From: Joyebacterum sp964521425
GTDB lineage: Bacteria; Joyebacterota; Joyebacteria; Joyebacterales; Joyebacteraceae
DNA: 64,000 nucleotides
Assembly (NCBI GenBank): GCA_964521425.1
Contig: CAZFRO010000001.1
Location: 62,001-126,000, forward strand
Direction: 5' to 3'
Position numbers and translations under genes: made by a program. Positions within the stretch are counted from its first letter, which is position 1. Each line of letters begins with the position of its first letter. The notes beneath the pieces were generated by a model. The model saw only the letters and a program-made list of their open reading frames with translations. It did no database searches and had not been told where the DNA came from. Below are positions 28,008 to 36,462 of the stretch, one piece after another.

Positions 28008-28943
28008 TTGGAGCGAAAACGAGAATCGACAGGGAGCAGGAGCTGGATGCTGGGAGTCGGCACGGCAGTGGCCGTGGCGGTTCTGATCGTGTTTGTCTAT
28101 AGCGGCACGTTCGCAACGCTCTGGAGAACCTGGGCGACGAACCCGAACTATTCACACGGCTATCTCATTCCGCCCGTTGTGGCGTTTCTCCTCTGGAGAG
28201 ACTGCGGTCGCTTCCTGGACAGACGATCGTCCACTCCAGGCAGGGGTGTGATCTGGGGTGTGATCCTGGTAGCTGTTGCCCTCCTGGGTCATATCGTGTC
28301 GCTGAGGGCCGGTGTCTTCATGACGCAGGGCTACTCGTTTGTCCTTCTGCTCTTCGGACTCTCACTGGTCTTCTTCGGAGGCAGGGCGACACGGACTGTG
28401 TGGTTCCCTCTCACGTATCTGGTCTTCATGCTACCCATGCCTCCCTATCTGATGAACGTCGCCAGCTTCAGACTGAAGCTCGTGGCGGCGCACGTAGGGA
28501 GTGCGATTGCGATCAAGCTGGGCATACCGCTCGCCCGCTCGGGGATGACCATCCATATTCCATCCGGGTCCCTGCGGATAGCCGACCCATGCAGCGGTTT
28601 GAGGTCGCTCATCGCGCTTGTCGCGCTTGGGGCTCTGTTCGCGTGGTTCACGCAAGCCCGCCCGTGGAAGAGAATCGTGCTCTTCCTGTCGGCGATTCCG
28701 CTTGCCGTCCTTGGAAACACGGTGCGGATCGCCATTCTCTGTGCAGTGGCCAACGTGTGGGGGGTCGATGCGGCGCTTGGGTTCTTCCACGATTTCTCGG
28801 GCTTCCTGCTGTTCGCGATTGCGCTCGGTGGTCTCTTCATTGTTCGGAAACTCCTCCGGTGTGACGGAGACGATGAAGGCGCCGACGATGTAGATGATGC
28901 CGACGATGTAGACGATTCCATCGGAGAGGGGGTGGCGAGATGA
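28008..28943 (+). CDS. Exosortase (EpsH family)
   Basis: 311-aa integral inner-membrane cysteine transpeptidase that recognises PEP-CTERM signals. About eight hydrophobic helices are seen, with the catalytic Cys195 in ADPCSGLRSL, Arg240 in GNTVRIAIL and His261 in FFHDFSGFLLF. The TTG start at 28008 is supported by GAAGGAGAGGG upstream. The C-terminus ends in an unusual run of Asp and Glu (about 285-305) encoded by short repeats of a GATGTAGA-like unit. EpsI follows with a 4-nt overlap, and two matching substrates lie at 41308 and 42270. Confidence 0.92.
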   Translation: MERKRESTGSRSWMLGVGTAVAVAVLIVFVYSGTFATLWRTWATNPNYSHGYLIPPVVAFLLWRDCGRFLDRRSSTPGRGVIWGVILVAVALLGHIVSLRAGVFMTQGYSFVLLLFGLSLVFFGGRATRTVWFPLTYLVFMLPMPPYLMNVASFRLKLVAAHVGSAIAIKLGIPLARSGMTIHIPSGSLRIADPCSGLRSLIALVALGALFAWFTQARPWKRIVLFLSAIPLAVLGNTVRIAILCAVANVWGVDAALGFFHDFSGFLLFAIALGGLFIVRKLLRCDGDDEGADDVDDADDVDDSIGEGVAR

Positions 28944-29572
28944 AGAGACAGACGGCAGGAGTCCTCGTGATCATCATGCTCGCCGCCACAGGCGTCTACA
29001 TGTTCATGAACGCCCCGGCGAAGCTCGTGCTTGGTACGGATGCACTGTCGATGTTCCCTCGGGAGTTCGGTGAGTGGACCAGTACGGATCTGGGGTTCTC
29101 GGACGTTGTCTACGATGAACTTGCAGCCGATGACACGCTGGTTCGTGAGTACAGACGCGCGGATGAGAGCCCCGTCTGGTTTGTCATCATCTATCACGAG
29201 AACAGCCGATACGGCGCTCACGATCCCATGGTCTGTTACCGTGCCCAGGGTTGGGACATCAGGAATGAGGGAACGACCGGGCTCACGCGTGGATCCGGCG
29301 GCTTCAACGCGAACTGGGCCCTTGTCTCGGAAGGCGGCCGCGAGCGACTGACCTTCTACTGGTGGTACACGGCGGGGGATCACGCAACCGGAGACAGAGA
29401 CAGCTTCATGGCCAGGATGGCGGCATCGGGCATTCGGTCGAACATGACATTCGGGGCGTTCATGCGCGCTTCCACGGACGTCCGTGACGGAGATATTGAG
29501 GCGGCGCGAGCGAGGCTCACGGAGTTCTCGGAGGACGCTCTGCCACATGTGGCGGCCATCCTCTCCTCCTGA
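28940..29572 (+). CDS. EpsI-family exosortase-associated protein
   Basis: 210-aa protein with a single N-terminal membrane helix (about 7-25) and a periplasmic domain of the EpsI/DUF3485 family. The family hallmark stretch SRYGAHDPMVCYRAQGWDI is present, with the conserved HxPxxCYxxxGW pattern (here His-Asp-Pro-Met-Val-Cys-Tyr). It is often next to, or fused with, exosortase, and is thought to assist export or polymer assembly; the molecular role is unproven. Its start overlaps the exosortase stop. Confidence 0.88.
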   Translation: MKRQTAGVLVIIMLAATGVYMFMNAPAKLVLGTDALSMFPREFGEWTSTDLGFSDVVYDELAADDTLVREYRRADESPVWFVIIYHENSRYGAHDPMVCYRAQGWDIRNEGTTGLTRGSGGFNANWALVSEGGRERLTFYWWYTAGDHATGDRDSFMARMAASGIRSNMTFGAFMRASTDVRDGDIEAARARLTEFSEDALPHVAAILSS

Positions 29573-29641
29573 GGCGGGGAAGAGTAGAGGCCACTGCCCG
29601 GAGGGAAACGCTCGATCTTCTCTCCATCGAAGGGAGTCTTG

Positions 29642-30508
29642 ATGGACATCGTTCAGCAGTTCAACGCGCTTATCTGGAGTTGGGCGGAGACGCTCAGAGC
29701 GCTCAGGCGTCGCGTCGGCGTTCGTCCGCTCCTTGTCTATGCGGCCGTGCAGCTGGTCGTGCTCGTGATGCTCGCGCTGTTCGCCTACCCTCCGTTTGTG
29801 TCGTTCGTCATGCCGCTCATTCGCTGGCGACTCGGTGAATCTGCGATGCACTACCCAGGGAGCTTCCTCGCCCTGAGAGCGATCTTCGGACAGGTGGACA
29901 TGGTGTTGACGGTTGTCCTCGGTGGGTTTGTCACCGGGGCGGCCGTGTGGTTGTTCTCCGTGTACCACGGCGGTGGGGAGGATCCACCGGCTACCGGGTT
30001 CCGAGTAGCGGCGAAGAGCTATATCCCCATTCTCGTGATCGCTCTTATCGGCCTCGCGATCGCGCAGATCGTGACCCGCGTTCCGATGACACTCTGGGGA
30101 TACCTTGCTGACGAGCGACCGATGCGATTCAGGCTTCTGAGGATGGCGACGATCGGGATGGTGATGGTAGTCCAGTCGCTTCTTGTCTACGCGATTCCGT
30201 ATGTGATTCTTGGGGGAAGGAGAGTCTGGTCCGCACTCGGAGCGAGTCTGTCGCTCGCCGCCCGCAACCCCGTCACCACCTTCCTGATAGTGGCTGTGCC
30301 TGCGGCTATCGAGCTTCTACCCGCGTGGCTGTCACGCAACAGCACGGTCATCATGTACCGCTTCGCACCTGAGGGCATGGTGATGATACTCGCAGCCTGG
30401 ATTGCAGCGATCTTCTTCGTCACCTATCTGATGGTCGGCGCAGCCACGCGCTTCTATATCTACGCGACACAAGACGACGCCGAGGCCGGCGACGCTGCGG
30501 AGGTCTGA
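29642..30508 (+). CDS. Unknown polytopic membrane protein
   Basis: 288 aa with about six hydrophobic helices (near 30-50, 85-105, 128-150, 168-190, 208-228 and 245-270). I do not recognise the family; the layout is loosely like YciC/DUF975-type proteins. ATG 29642 has AGGGAG 5 nt upstream; an adjacent TTG at 29639 is less likely. It lies between epsI and a TPR lipoprotein gene on the same strand, so it may belong to the exosortase/EPS machinery. Confidence 0.6.
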   Translation: MDIVQQFNALIWSWAETLRALRRRVGVRPLLVYAAVQLVVLVMLALFAYPPFVSFVMPLIRWRLGESAMHYPGSFLALRAIFGQVDMVLTVVLGGFVTGAAVWLFSVYHGGGEDPPATGFRVAAKSYIPILVIALIGLAIAQIVTRVPMTLWGYLADERPMRFRLLRMATIGMVMVVQSLLVYAIPYVILGGRRVWSALGASLSLAARNPVTTFLIVAVPAAIELLPAWLSRNSTVIMYRFAPEGMVMILAAWIAAIFFVTYLMVGAATRFYIYATQDDAEAGDAAEV

Positions 30509-30511
30509 CAG

Positions 30512-32044
30512 ATGGCTATTCTTTCAAGAAAATCCGCGCTTCGCGGCGCTCTCCTCTTCGGGTTTCTTTTGCTCCTTCTCCCGATGATGACGGGCTGTGG
30601 GAATGAGGAGTTCACGACCAGATATCGCGCGGAGAAGATGCTCTGGAACGCTACCAAACTCCAGCGGGCGATCACCGAAAACCCCGAGCTCGCCACCGAT
30701 GAGATGAGAGCCCTGATCGTGGAGAAGTACGAGTTGATCATCACCGAATTCCCTCCACCAGAGGCAGCTCATGAGTCGGATCTATCGATGGATGCCCTCG
30801 TGACCACGTCCGTTTCAGGTCGCAGCAGGATCATCCTGGCCGGGCTTCTGGCGGCAGAGGACAGACGCGACGAATCGGTTGAGCTCCTGGCCTCAGTGCG
30901 AGATGAATACGCGGCAGTGAGGCCGTTGGCCGTTGAAGCAGCGCTCTCGTTGGCGTCGCTCCATGAGGCCTCCGGCGACTGGGAAGCGGCCGTGGCTGAG
31001 TTCGATCTGCTTGTAGAGAACTGGCCTCCCGCGTACGAGGATGGCTCCGGGCCCGACATGCGCATTCTGAGGGCTCCGATGCGGAAGGCGACCGGTTTCA
31101 CGCTCAGGGGTCAGGAAACGCTTGCGGCGGACGCCTTCGACGAGGCTCGCTCGTACTGGCGCCGCTGGGAAGAGGAGTGGCCGGGGAGCGTCACGGCGAT
31201 CGCTGCCGCGAGTCTCGTGGCGGAGAGCTTCTCAATTGAGCAGAGATGGGTCGATGCGGTCGACGCATACGAAGAGTTCGACGATGTCTATGGTGACGAG
31301 AGCAACAGGGCTGCGCTCTGGCTGACGGTGGCCGAGGTATATATGGAGAGACTTGGGAGGACGGCGGAAGCGCGGGCCTACTACGAAAGGGTGTCAGCGA
31401 CCTATGGAGGCGGGATCGCCGGCGCGACGGCCGACGTGGCGCTTGCGGTGGATGATATCAGAGCGACGCGTCACTCGCGGGGTCGGGAGCGGCTCGAGTC
31501 CGTCATCGCCGAATTCAGCGACGAAGAGGCGGTGGCCGCGACTGCAACCTATCACATCGCCAGGAGCTTCGAGCTGGAGGAACGCTGGGATGAGGCGATA
31601 CCGTACTATCGCACTCTCTCAACGCGCTACCCGTCAACCATGTATGGCTTGACCGCTCCTCTGCATGTCGCCGGTCACTACACGGCAACGGGAGAGGATG
31701 CCGCTGCTGCGACAGCGCTCTCCGGCGCCGGGGACGCGTACGAGCGGGTCATACGGGACTTCGTTGGTACACCGGCCGAACTCGTAGCCCGAAACAACCT
31801 CGTCGAGACGAGATTGCGTCAGGGGCTCTGGAGGCAGGCCGCGGAAGCCCTGGTGGAGAGCGCGGAGCGCTTCCCCGAATCGAGTTCAACGGCGGGGATG
31901 TTGATCCAGGCCGCGGATCTCTATTCCGACAAGCTTGGTGATGATGATTCCGCAAGAGGTCTCCTGGAATCTGTGGTCCGTCTCTATCCAGGAGAGCCCG
32001 GTGGCGACGCTGCGCAGCAGAGACTCGATGAGTTAGGTGGCTGA
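30512..32044 (+). CDS. TPR-repeat lipoprotein
   Basis: 510-aa exported lipoprotein: a hydrophobic signal peptide ends in the lipobox MMTGC (Cys about 29), followed by a helical protein of tetratricopeptide-like repeats. Examples are RTAEARAYYERVSATYGGG and ERWDEAIPYYRTLSTRYPS. It resembles BamD/YbgF-type TPR proteins but is longer. It sits 3 nt after the unknown membrane protein gene and just before prsK, a position where exosortase loci often carry a TPR protein (PrsT); homology to PrsT itself cannot be judged here. Confidence 0.75.
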   Translation: MAILSRKSALRGALLFGFLLLLLPMMTGCGNEEFTTRYRAEKMLWNATKLQRAITENPELATDEMRALIVEKYELIITEFPPPEAAHESDLSMDALVTTSVSGRSRIILAGLLAAEDRRDESVELLASVRDEYAAVRPLAVEAALSLASLHEASGDWEAAVAEFDLLVENWPPAYEDGSGPDMRILRAPMRKATGFTLRGQETLAADAFDEARSYWRRWEEEWPGSVTAIAAASLVAESFSIEQRWVDAVDAYEEFDDVYGDESNRAALWLTVAEVYMERLGRTAEARAYYERVSATYGGGIAGATADVALAVDDIRATRHSRGRERLESVIAEFSDEEAVAATATYHIARSFELEERWDEAIPYYRTLSTRYPSTMYGLTAPLHVAGHYTATGEDAAAATALSGAGDAYERVIRDFVGTPAELVARNNLVETRLRQGLWRQAAEALVESAERFPESSSTAGMLIQAADLYSDKLGDDDSARGLLESVVRLYPGEPGGDAAQQRLDELGG

Positions 32045-32049
32045 TTGAG

Positions 32050-34170
32050 ATGAGTGCAAGTGCGGCATTGATGATGACGGCAACTGTGTTCACGCTCGGG
32101 CTCGGAGTGACGGCCTTGCTGCGAGCGAGACACAGGGTGGACAGGCTATCGCTCGGTGCGGGCGCCGTGGTCCTGGCTCTCTGGCTCTTCGCGGTCGGAT
32201 CGATCGCCGTGAGCCGCGACCCGGGCGTCGCCGGTGGTCGGATAGCCGCCGCAGCGGCGCTCTGTGCGCTTCTGCCGATCCCATGGACTCTCGTGACGAT
32301 CGTCTTTGCCCGCGAGAGTCGCCCTGCGATGCTGCGCCGGTGGCGCCTCTATCTGATAGGGCTTTCCCTCGTGGGGCTCTTCTTCGCCTCGCGCTCACTC
32401 TCGGGAGGGGTCGTTCGCGCGATTGGCGGGGATGTCGGCGACTACGTCCTGTACCTGGGGCTCACGGGGCGGGCGATGAGCCTGTATCTGATCACCTCGA
32501 TCATCGTGATGCTCTTCAACCTCGAGGCAACCGTGCGGTGCGCACGTGGTGTGGAGCTCAAGAGAGTCAAGTTCGCGTTGATAGGCATGGTCGCCGTGCT
32601 GGTCTACCACCTCTTCGTTCTGTCTCTCGCCGCCATCTACTCCGCGTTCAGCGTTCAGCATCTCGTCGCGGGATCCGTGCCGATTCTGGCCGCGGGTGTG
32701 CTGATTGCATACTCGGTTGCGCGGCGCCGGCTTGACGATGCCCACGTGCGAGTGGGGCGTCCCGTCTTCTACGGTTCGGTCACCGCGTTCATCGCCGGCG
32801 CGTATCTCATGACCCTGGGAGTTGTGGCTCTGGTTGCTCGCGGCCGTGGGTGGGGGGTCTCCTCGCTTACTGTTACATCGCTCATCTTTCTTGGCCTGCT
32901 TCTCCTCGCGATGTTCTTCGCATCGTCGCGCGTAAGAAGAGGGATCAGGAGGTTCATCGACAACAACTTCTACGTTAGCAGATACGACTACCGGAGGGAG
33001 TGGGAGAGAACATCGGAGGCCCTCTCAGGCGCGACGAGCGAGCGTGAAGTGCTTGCGGCAGTCGCCGAGGTCATCACGGATGCGCTCGACGCGTCTCATG
33101 TTGTTGTGGCCGGCGTGGATAGGTCGACAGACTCGGCGGCAATCCGCGTCGTGGGTGACGTCGTGGCGGATCACACCCGGGCCCTGGCCGATCCCGATCT
33201 TCTGGCACTGCTCTCCGAGCGTCTGGAGGCAGTGAGGGTAGGAACGGAGGACTCGGATCCGGCGCTCAGTGAATGGGCCGCCCGACACCTGGTCTCTCTA
33301 CCTGCATCTGTGCCGGACCTGGTCGTGCCGCTCATAGCAGCCCGTGACGTGGTCGGAGTTGCGCTCGTTTCATTGGGTTCGGCCCGCCGTACGTATGAGG
33401 ATCTGGAGATCCTCTCTACGCTTGGGCGTCAAGCGGGGAGTGCTCTCTTGGCAGCCAGACTCTCTGATCAGCTTGCGGAGACCCGAGGCCTCGAATCGGT
33501 TCATAGGGTTTCCTCATTCGTGATCCACGATCTCAAGAACTGCGTCTCCGGTCTGTCATTGACTCTCGCGAACGCGAGGACAGGATTGGACGATCCGTCC
33601 TTCCGGGCGCATCTCATGTCTGCACTTGAGGAATCCGTGTCGGCCATGGAACGCGTGATCGAGAGAGTGGCCGGCGTATCCGGAGAGCAGACGCCCGTAA
33701 CTGAGACGGTTGAACTCAAGGGTCTTGTCGAACAGGCGCTTGCGCGCGCGGGCGTGGCTCAGCCCGGCTCGGAGACGGAGTCCGTCGTCGATCTCGACGG
33801 CGTCGTTGATGCCCTGGCTGATCCTGACCAGCTCCTTACTGTTCTTGAGAACATCATCACTAACTCCGTCGAAGCCATGAACGGCGCCGGACGAATCGAG
33901 GTTACCGGGCGGAGCACGGGGAACGGATCGGTGGTGCTCTGCTTGAGCGACACAGGTCCGGGTGTCGAGCCTGAGATGGCGATGGACGATGAGCTCTTCG
34001 CGGCCTTCAGAACCACAAAGCCGGACGGTCTCGGCATCGGGCTCTACCAGAGCAGACGGATAATGGAGGCCATGGGAGGAAGCATAGCGCTCGTGGATGG
34101 AAGAGATGGGGCTCAGTTCGAACTCCTGATGCCATCGGCAGCCTCGCGCTCCCGGGGGAAGCACAAGTGA
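32050..34170 (+). CDS. prsK: PrsK-type sensor histidine kinase
   Basis: 706-aa membrane kinase of the PEP-CTERM-associated PrsK family. The N-terminal third (about 1-300) has roughly eight to ten hydrophobic helices, then a GAF domain (about 330-480) and a kinase core. The phospho-acceptor is His493 in SFVIHDLKNCVSGLSL. The ATP-binding domain has LENIITNSVEAMNG (N-box), DTGPGVEP (G1) and GLGIGLYQSRRI (G2). The signal is unknown. Its stop overlaps the start of the response regulator gene by 4 nt, so the two form a pair. Confidence 0.88.
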   Translation: MSASAALMMTATVFTLGLGVTALLRARHRVDRLSLGAGAVVLALWLFAVGSIAVSRDPGVAGGRIAAAAALCALLPIPWTLVTIVFARESRPAMLRRWRLYLIGLSLVGLFFASRSLSGGVVRAIGGDVGDYVLYLGLTGRAMSLYLITSIIVMLFNLEATVRCARGVELKRVKFALIGMVAVLVYHLFVLSLAAIYSAFSVQHLVAGSVPILAAGVLIAYSVARRRLDDAHVRVGRPVFYGSVTAFIAGAYLMTLGVVALVARGRGWGVSSLTVTSLIFLGLLLLAMFFASSRVRRGIRRFIDNNFYVSRYDYRREWERTSEALSGATSEREVLAAVAEVITDALDASHVVVAGVDRSTDSAAIRVVGDVVADHTRALADPDLLALLSERLEAVRVGTEDSDPALSEWAARHLVSLPASVPDLVVPLIAARDVVGVALVSLGSARRTYEDLEILSTLGRQAGSALLAARLSDQLAETRGLESVHRVSSFVIHDLKNCVSGLSLTLANARTGLDDPSFRAHLMSALEESVSAMERVIERVAGVSGEQTPVTETVELKGLVEQALARAGVAQPGSETESVVDLDGVVDALADPDQLLTVLENIITNSVEAMNGAGRIEVTGRSTGNGSVVLCLSDTGPGVEPEMAMDDELFAAFRTTKPDGLGIGLYQSRRIMEAMGGSIALVDGRDGAQFELLMPSAASRSRGKHK

Positions 34171-35546
34171 AAGGTCTGGTGGGTGGCGTGTCGGAGGACA
34201 AGCGAATCCTCATTGTGGACGACGACCGCGTAATCCGCGAGCAGCTCGCGTGGGCCTTCTCCGAGGACTACGATGTCCACGCGGAGGCGACTCTCAAGGG
34301 CGCCTTGAGCGTTGCCCGGAGCATTCGTCCGCATCTCGTGATGCTCGATCTTTCGCTGACAGGGAAGGCGGGCGAGACGGAAGAGGGATTCGAACTCCTG
34401 AAATGCCTGATCGAGCGCGATCCCTCCGTGAAGGTCATCATGGTCACTGGAAGTGACGATCGTGAGAGGGCCGTCAGAGCCATCGACCTGGGCGCCTTCG
34501 ACTACTACGTGAAGCCCCTGGATCTTGATGTGCTGCGCGTCCTCATCGCGCGCGCCCTCTATGTCCAGGAGCTTGAGACAACCGCACGCAGCGTCCGGGA
34601 GGGCACGAGCGAACCGGATCGACTGGGTGGGCTCATCGGATCCGGTGACGCGATGAGGCGCGCGCTTGAGCTTGCGAAGGACGCGGCCTCCGCGACCGCG
34701 CCAGTCATAATCGTTGGGGAAAGCGGAACAGGACGGCGCAGATTCGCGGAGACGATACACAGGATGAGTGATCGCGCATCACAGCCGTTCGTCACAATTG
34801 CCGGAGGGGCTCTTCCTGAGGAACTCCTCGAGCGCGAGATCTTCGGCGCCGTTAGAGACGGGACCAGCGAGCCCGGGCGGCTTGAGCAGGCGGCCGGAGG
34901 AACGCTCTTTCTGAGGGACCTCAGCAGGTACGCCCTGCCGCTCGTGGAGCGACTCCGGGACTACGTGTCCACCGGGGTTTTCAGCAGAGTGGAGGGTGGC
35001 GAATCCGTGCGACCGGATGTGCGTATCATGGCCTCAGTTGAGCCTCCCGCGGATGCCGATCACACCTCATCCCGGTACGGATTCACCGGCGCGCACGTCA
35101 TCGAGATTCCTCCTCTGAACGAGAGGGGAGAGGATGTTCTTCTGCTCGCCGACGAATTCCTCAGTCGCATCTCCGGGCTACACGGGCATCACGCGCGCGG
35201 TTTCGGGAACGCGGCCGTGCGCGCGCTGCTCGCTCATGGATGGCCGGGCAATGTGACTGAACTCGAGAACCGAGTCAGAAGAGCCGTCTTGTCCAGTCGG
35301 AGCGGAGTGATAGCGGCAACTGATCTTGGGTTGGCCGGTGAAGATGAGGGTGGGGAGCAGACCTTGAGTGCCGCCAGGCACGAACTCGAACGCGGCATGG
35401 TGGCTGCGGCGCTCAGGAAGAGCGCCGGGAACGTGAGCAGGGCCGCCAGATCGATCGGGGTCAGCCGCCCGACGATGTACGATCTCATAAGGAAACACGG
35501 GCTTAAGCCTGGGGACTACAAGTACCGTAACGGTGCGGCCGATTAG
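34167..35546 (+). CDS. prsR: PrsR-type response regulator with degenerate AAA+ domain
   Basis: 459-aa NtrC-family regulator paired with PrsK. The receiver domain is intact: D18-D20, phospho-acceptor D61, T94 and K116. The central AAA+ domain is not: Walker A reads GESGTGRR with Arg190 in place of the essential Lys, the GAFTGA loop that contacts sigma-54 is deleted (EIFGAVRDGTSEPGRLE), and Walker B reads GGTLFLRDL instead of LFLDE. The Fis-type helix-turn-helix (about 408-450, NVSRAARSIGVSRPTMYDL) is well preserved. It probably binds DNA under phosphorylation control without activating sigma-54 by ATP hydrolysis. GTG start; the stop is inside a 29-bp repeat. Confidence 0.85.
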   Translation: MKGLVGGVSEDKRILIVDDDRVIREQLAWAFSEDYDVHAEATLKGALSVARSIRPHLVMLDLSLTGKAGETEEGFELLKCLIERDPSVKVIMVTGSDDRERAVRAIDLGAFDYYVKPLDLDVLRVLIARALYVQELETTARSVREGTSEPDRLGGLIGSGDAMRRALELAKDAASATAPVIIVGESGTGRRRFAETIHRMSDRASQPFVTIAGGALPEELLEREIFGAVRDGTSEPGRLEQAAGGTLFLRDLSRYALPLVERLRDYVSTGVFSRVEGGESVRPDVRIMASVEPPADADHTSSRYGFTGAHVIEIPPLNERGEDVLLLADEFLSRISGLHGHHARGFGNAAVRALLAHGWPGNVTELENRVRRAVLSSRSGVIAATDLGLAGEDEGGEQTLSAARHELERGMVAAALRKSAGNVSRAARSIGVSRPTMYDLIRKHGLKPGDYKYRNGAAD

Positions 35547-35586
35547 ACAGTGGCCGCATGGGTGCGGCCGATTAGACAGTGGCCGC
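35532..35586 (+). repeat. Two tandem palindromic repeats, 29-bp period
   Basis: A 26-bp unit occurs at 35532-35557 and, identical, at 35561-35586, separated by ATG. Each can form a GCGGCC/GGCCGC stem with an 11-nt loop. The first copy encodes the last residues and stop of prsR. They may terminate or stabilise the prsR transcript or be REP-like sequences. Confidence 0.8.
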
Positions 35587-35593
35587 GATGGGA

Positions 35594-35622
35594 TTGACAT
35601 ACGAAGGTCGTAGTCATAGACT
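35594..35622 (+). promoter_or_regulatory. Candidate sigma-70-type promoter
   Basis: TTGACA (35594-35599), a 17-bp spacer and TAGACT (35617-35622) lie 67 nt before the next start codon, immediately after the tandem repeats. It fits a new transcript for the envelope genes that follow. Confidence 0.6.
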
Positions 35623-35688
35623 CACGCCGCCCGGCCAATGCCGGTGGGCGGACTCAAGACACGGTGGGTATTCTGCGAGGAGCTGATC

Positions 35689-36435
35689 ATGAGGGGTACA
35701 GCGACAGTCCTTCTGTTCCTAGTGCTGGCAGCGTTCGTCCCGGTTCCAGGGACCGCGTGGGCAGAGACGGGGGCAGGTGTTGTGATCACGTCAGAGCCTC
35801 CGGGTGTGATCGTCGAACTCAGTGGCGACCACGTGCTGCGCGGAATAACGCCCTGGCGCCTCGACAGAGGGCTCGAGGGCATCTACGATATCAACGCATT
35901 CAAGTTTGGCTATGCCGATTGGCACGGGCGGACGGTGCTATCCGCGACACATCACGATTCGATCTTCGTGAGGCTCACCCGCAAGACTCCGACGGCAGCT
36001 GCTCTGCGGTCAGCGATACTGCCAGGCTGGGGGCAGTTCTATACGGAGCAGAATGTGAAGGGGTCGGCATTCGCAGCCGTGGAGGTGTTGGTCATCGGCG
36101 CCGCCCTGTGGGCAGATGCCGAGAGCAATCGGGAGGAGTCAGACTACCTCAAAGCCAAGGGTGCATACGAGGATGCTACTGAAGTGGGTGAGATGGAGAG
36201 CACCTACGAAGCCATGCTCAAGGAATTCGATGAATACAAGGACAAGTATCTTCTGAGAAGGCGCCTGATATACGCGGCCGCGGCTGTCTGGGTCGTGAAC
36301 ATCGCTGACGCGTTCTTCCTGTCCCCGGAGCCGGGGAGTGGCGCCTACGCAGAGGAGCCGGGCCTCTCGAAGCCCGGGCTCTACGCCACGCTTGAGCCAG
36401 ATGGGGCCACATTCGGCCTGGCAGTCCACTTCTAG
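35689..36435 (+). CDS. PEGA/DUF5683-like exported membrane protein
   Basis: 248-aa protein with a signal peptide (about 1-24), a PEGA-like beta domain (about 28-95; VVITSEPPGVIVELSG, then ITPWRL) and a DUF5683-like part with RSAILPGWGQFYTEQNVKG and two membrane helices. Such proteins occur widely in FCB bacteria and their function is unknown. ATG 35689 follows GCGAGGAGC; an in-frame ATG at 35638 would add 17 residues ahead of the signal peptide. No clear partner other than the neighbouring FN3 lipoprotein. Confidence 0.65.
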   Translation: MRGTATVLLFLVLAAFVPVPGTAWAETGAGVVITSEPPGVIVELSGDHVLRGITPWRLDRGLEGIYDINAFKFGYADWHGRTVLSATHHDSIFVRLTRKTPTAAALRSAILPGWGQFYTEQNVKGSAFAAVEVLVIGAALWADAESNREESDYLKAKGAYEDATEVGEMESTYEAMLKEFDEYKDKYLLRRRLIYAAAAVWVVNIADAFFLSPEPGSGAYAEEPGLSKPGLYATLEPDGATFGLAVHF

Positions 36436-36462
36436 TCGCGCACTGCTTGAGGGAGGTATGCA

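Noticed and set aside
28445..29968. A 507-codon minus-strand frame opposite exosortase and epsI
   Set aside because: Antisense to genes with catalytic and family signatures; low-complexity composition.
34167..35546. Frameshift as the cause of the missing PrsR motifs
   Set aside because: The frame stays open and family-like on both sides of the altered segments, so substitution and deletion in frame fit better; a read check is still listed.
35532..35586. Start of a CRISPR array
   Set aside because: Only two copies with a 3-nt spacer, no unique spacers and no cas genes nearby.
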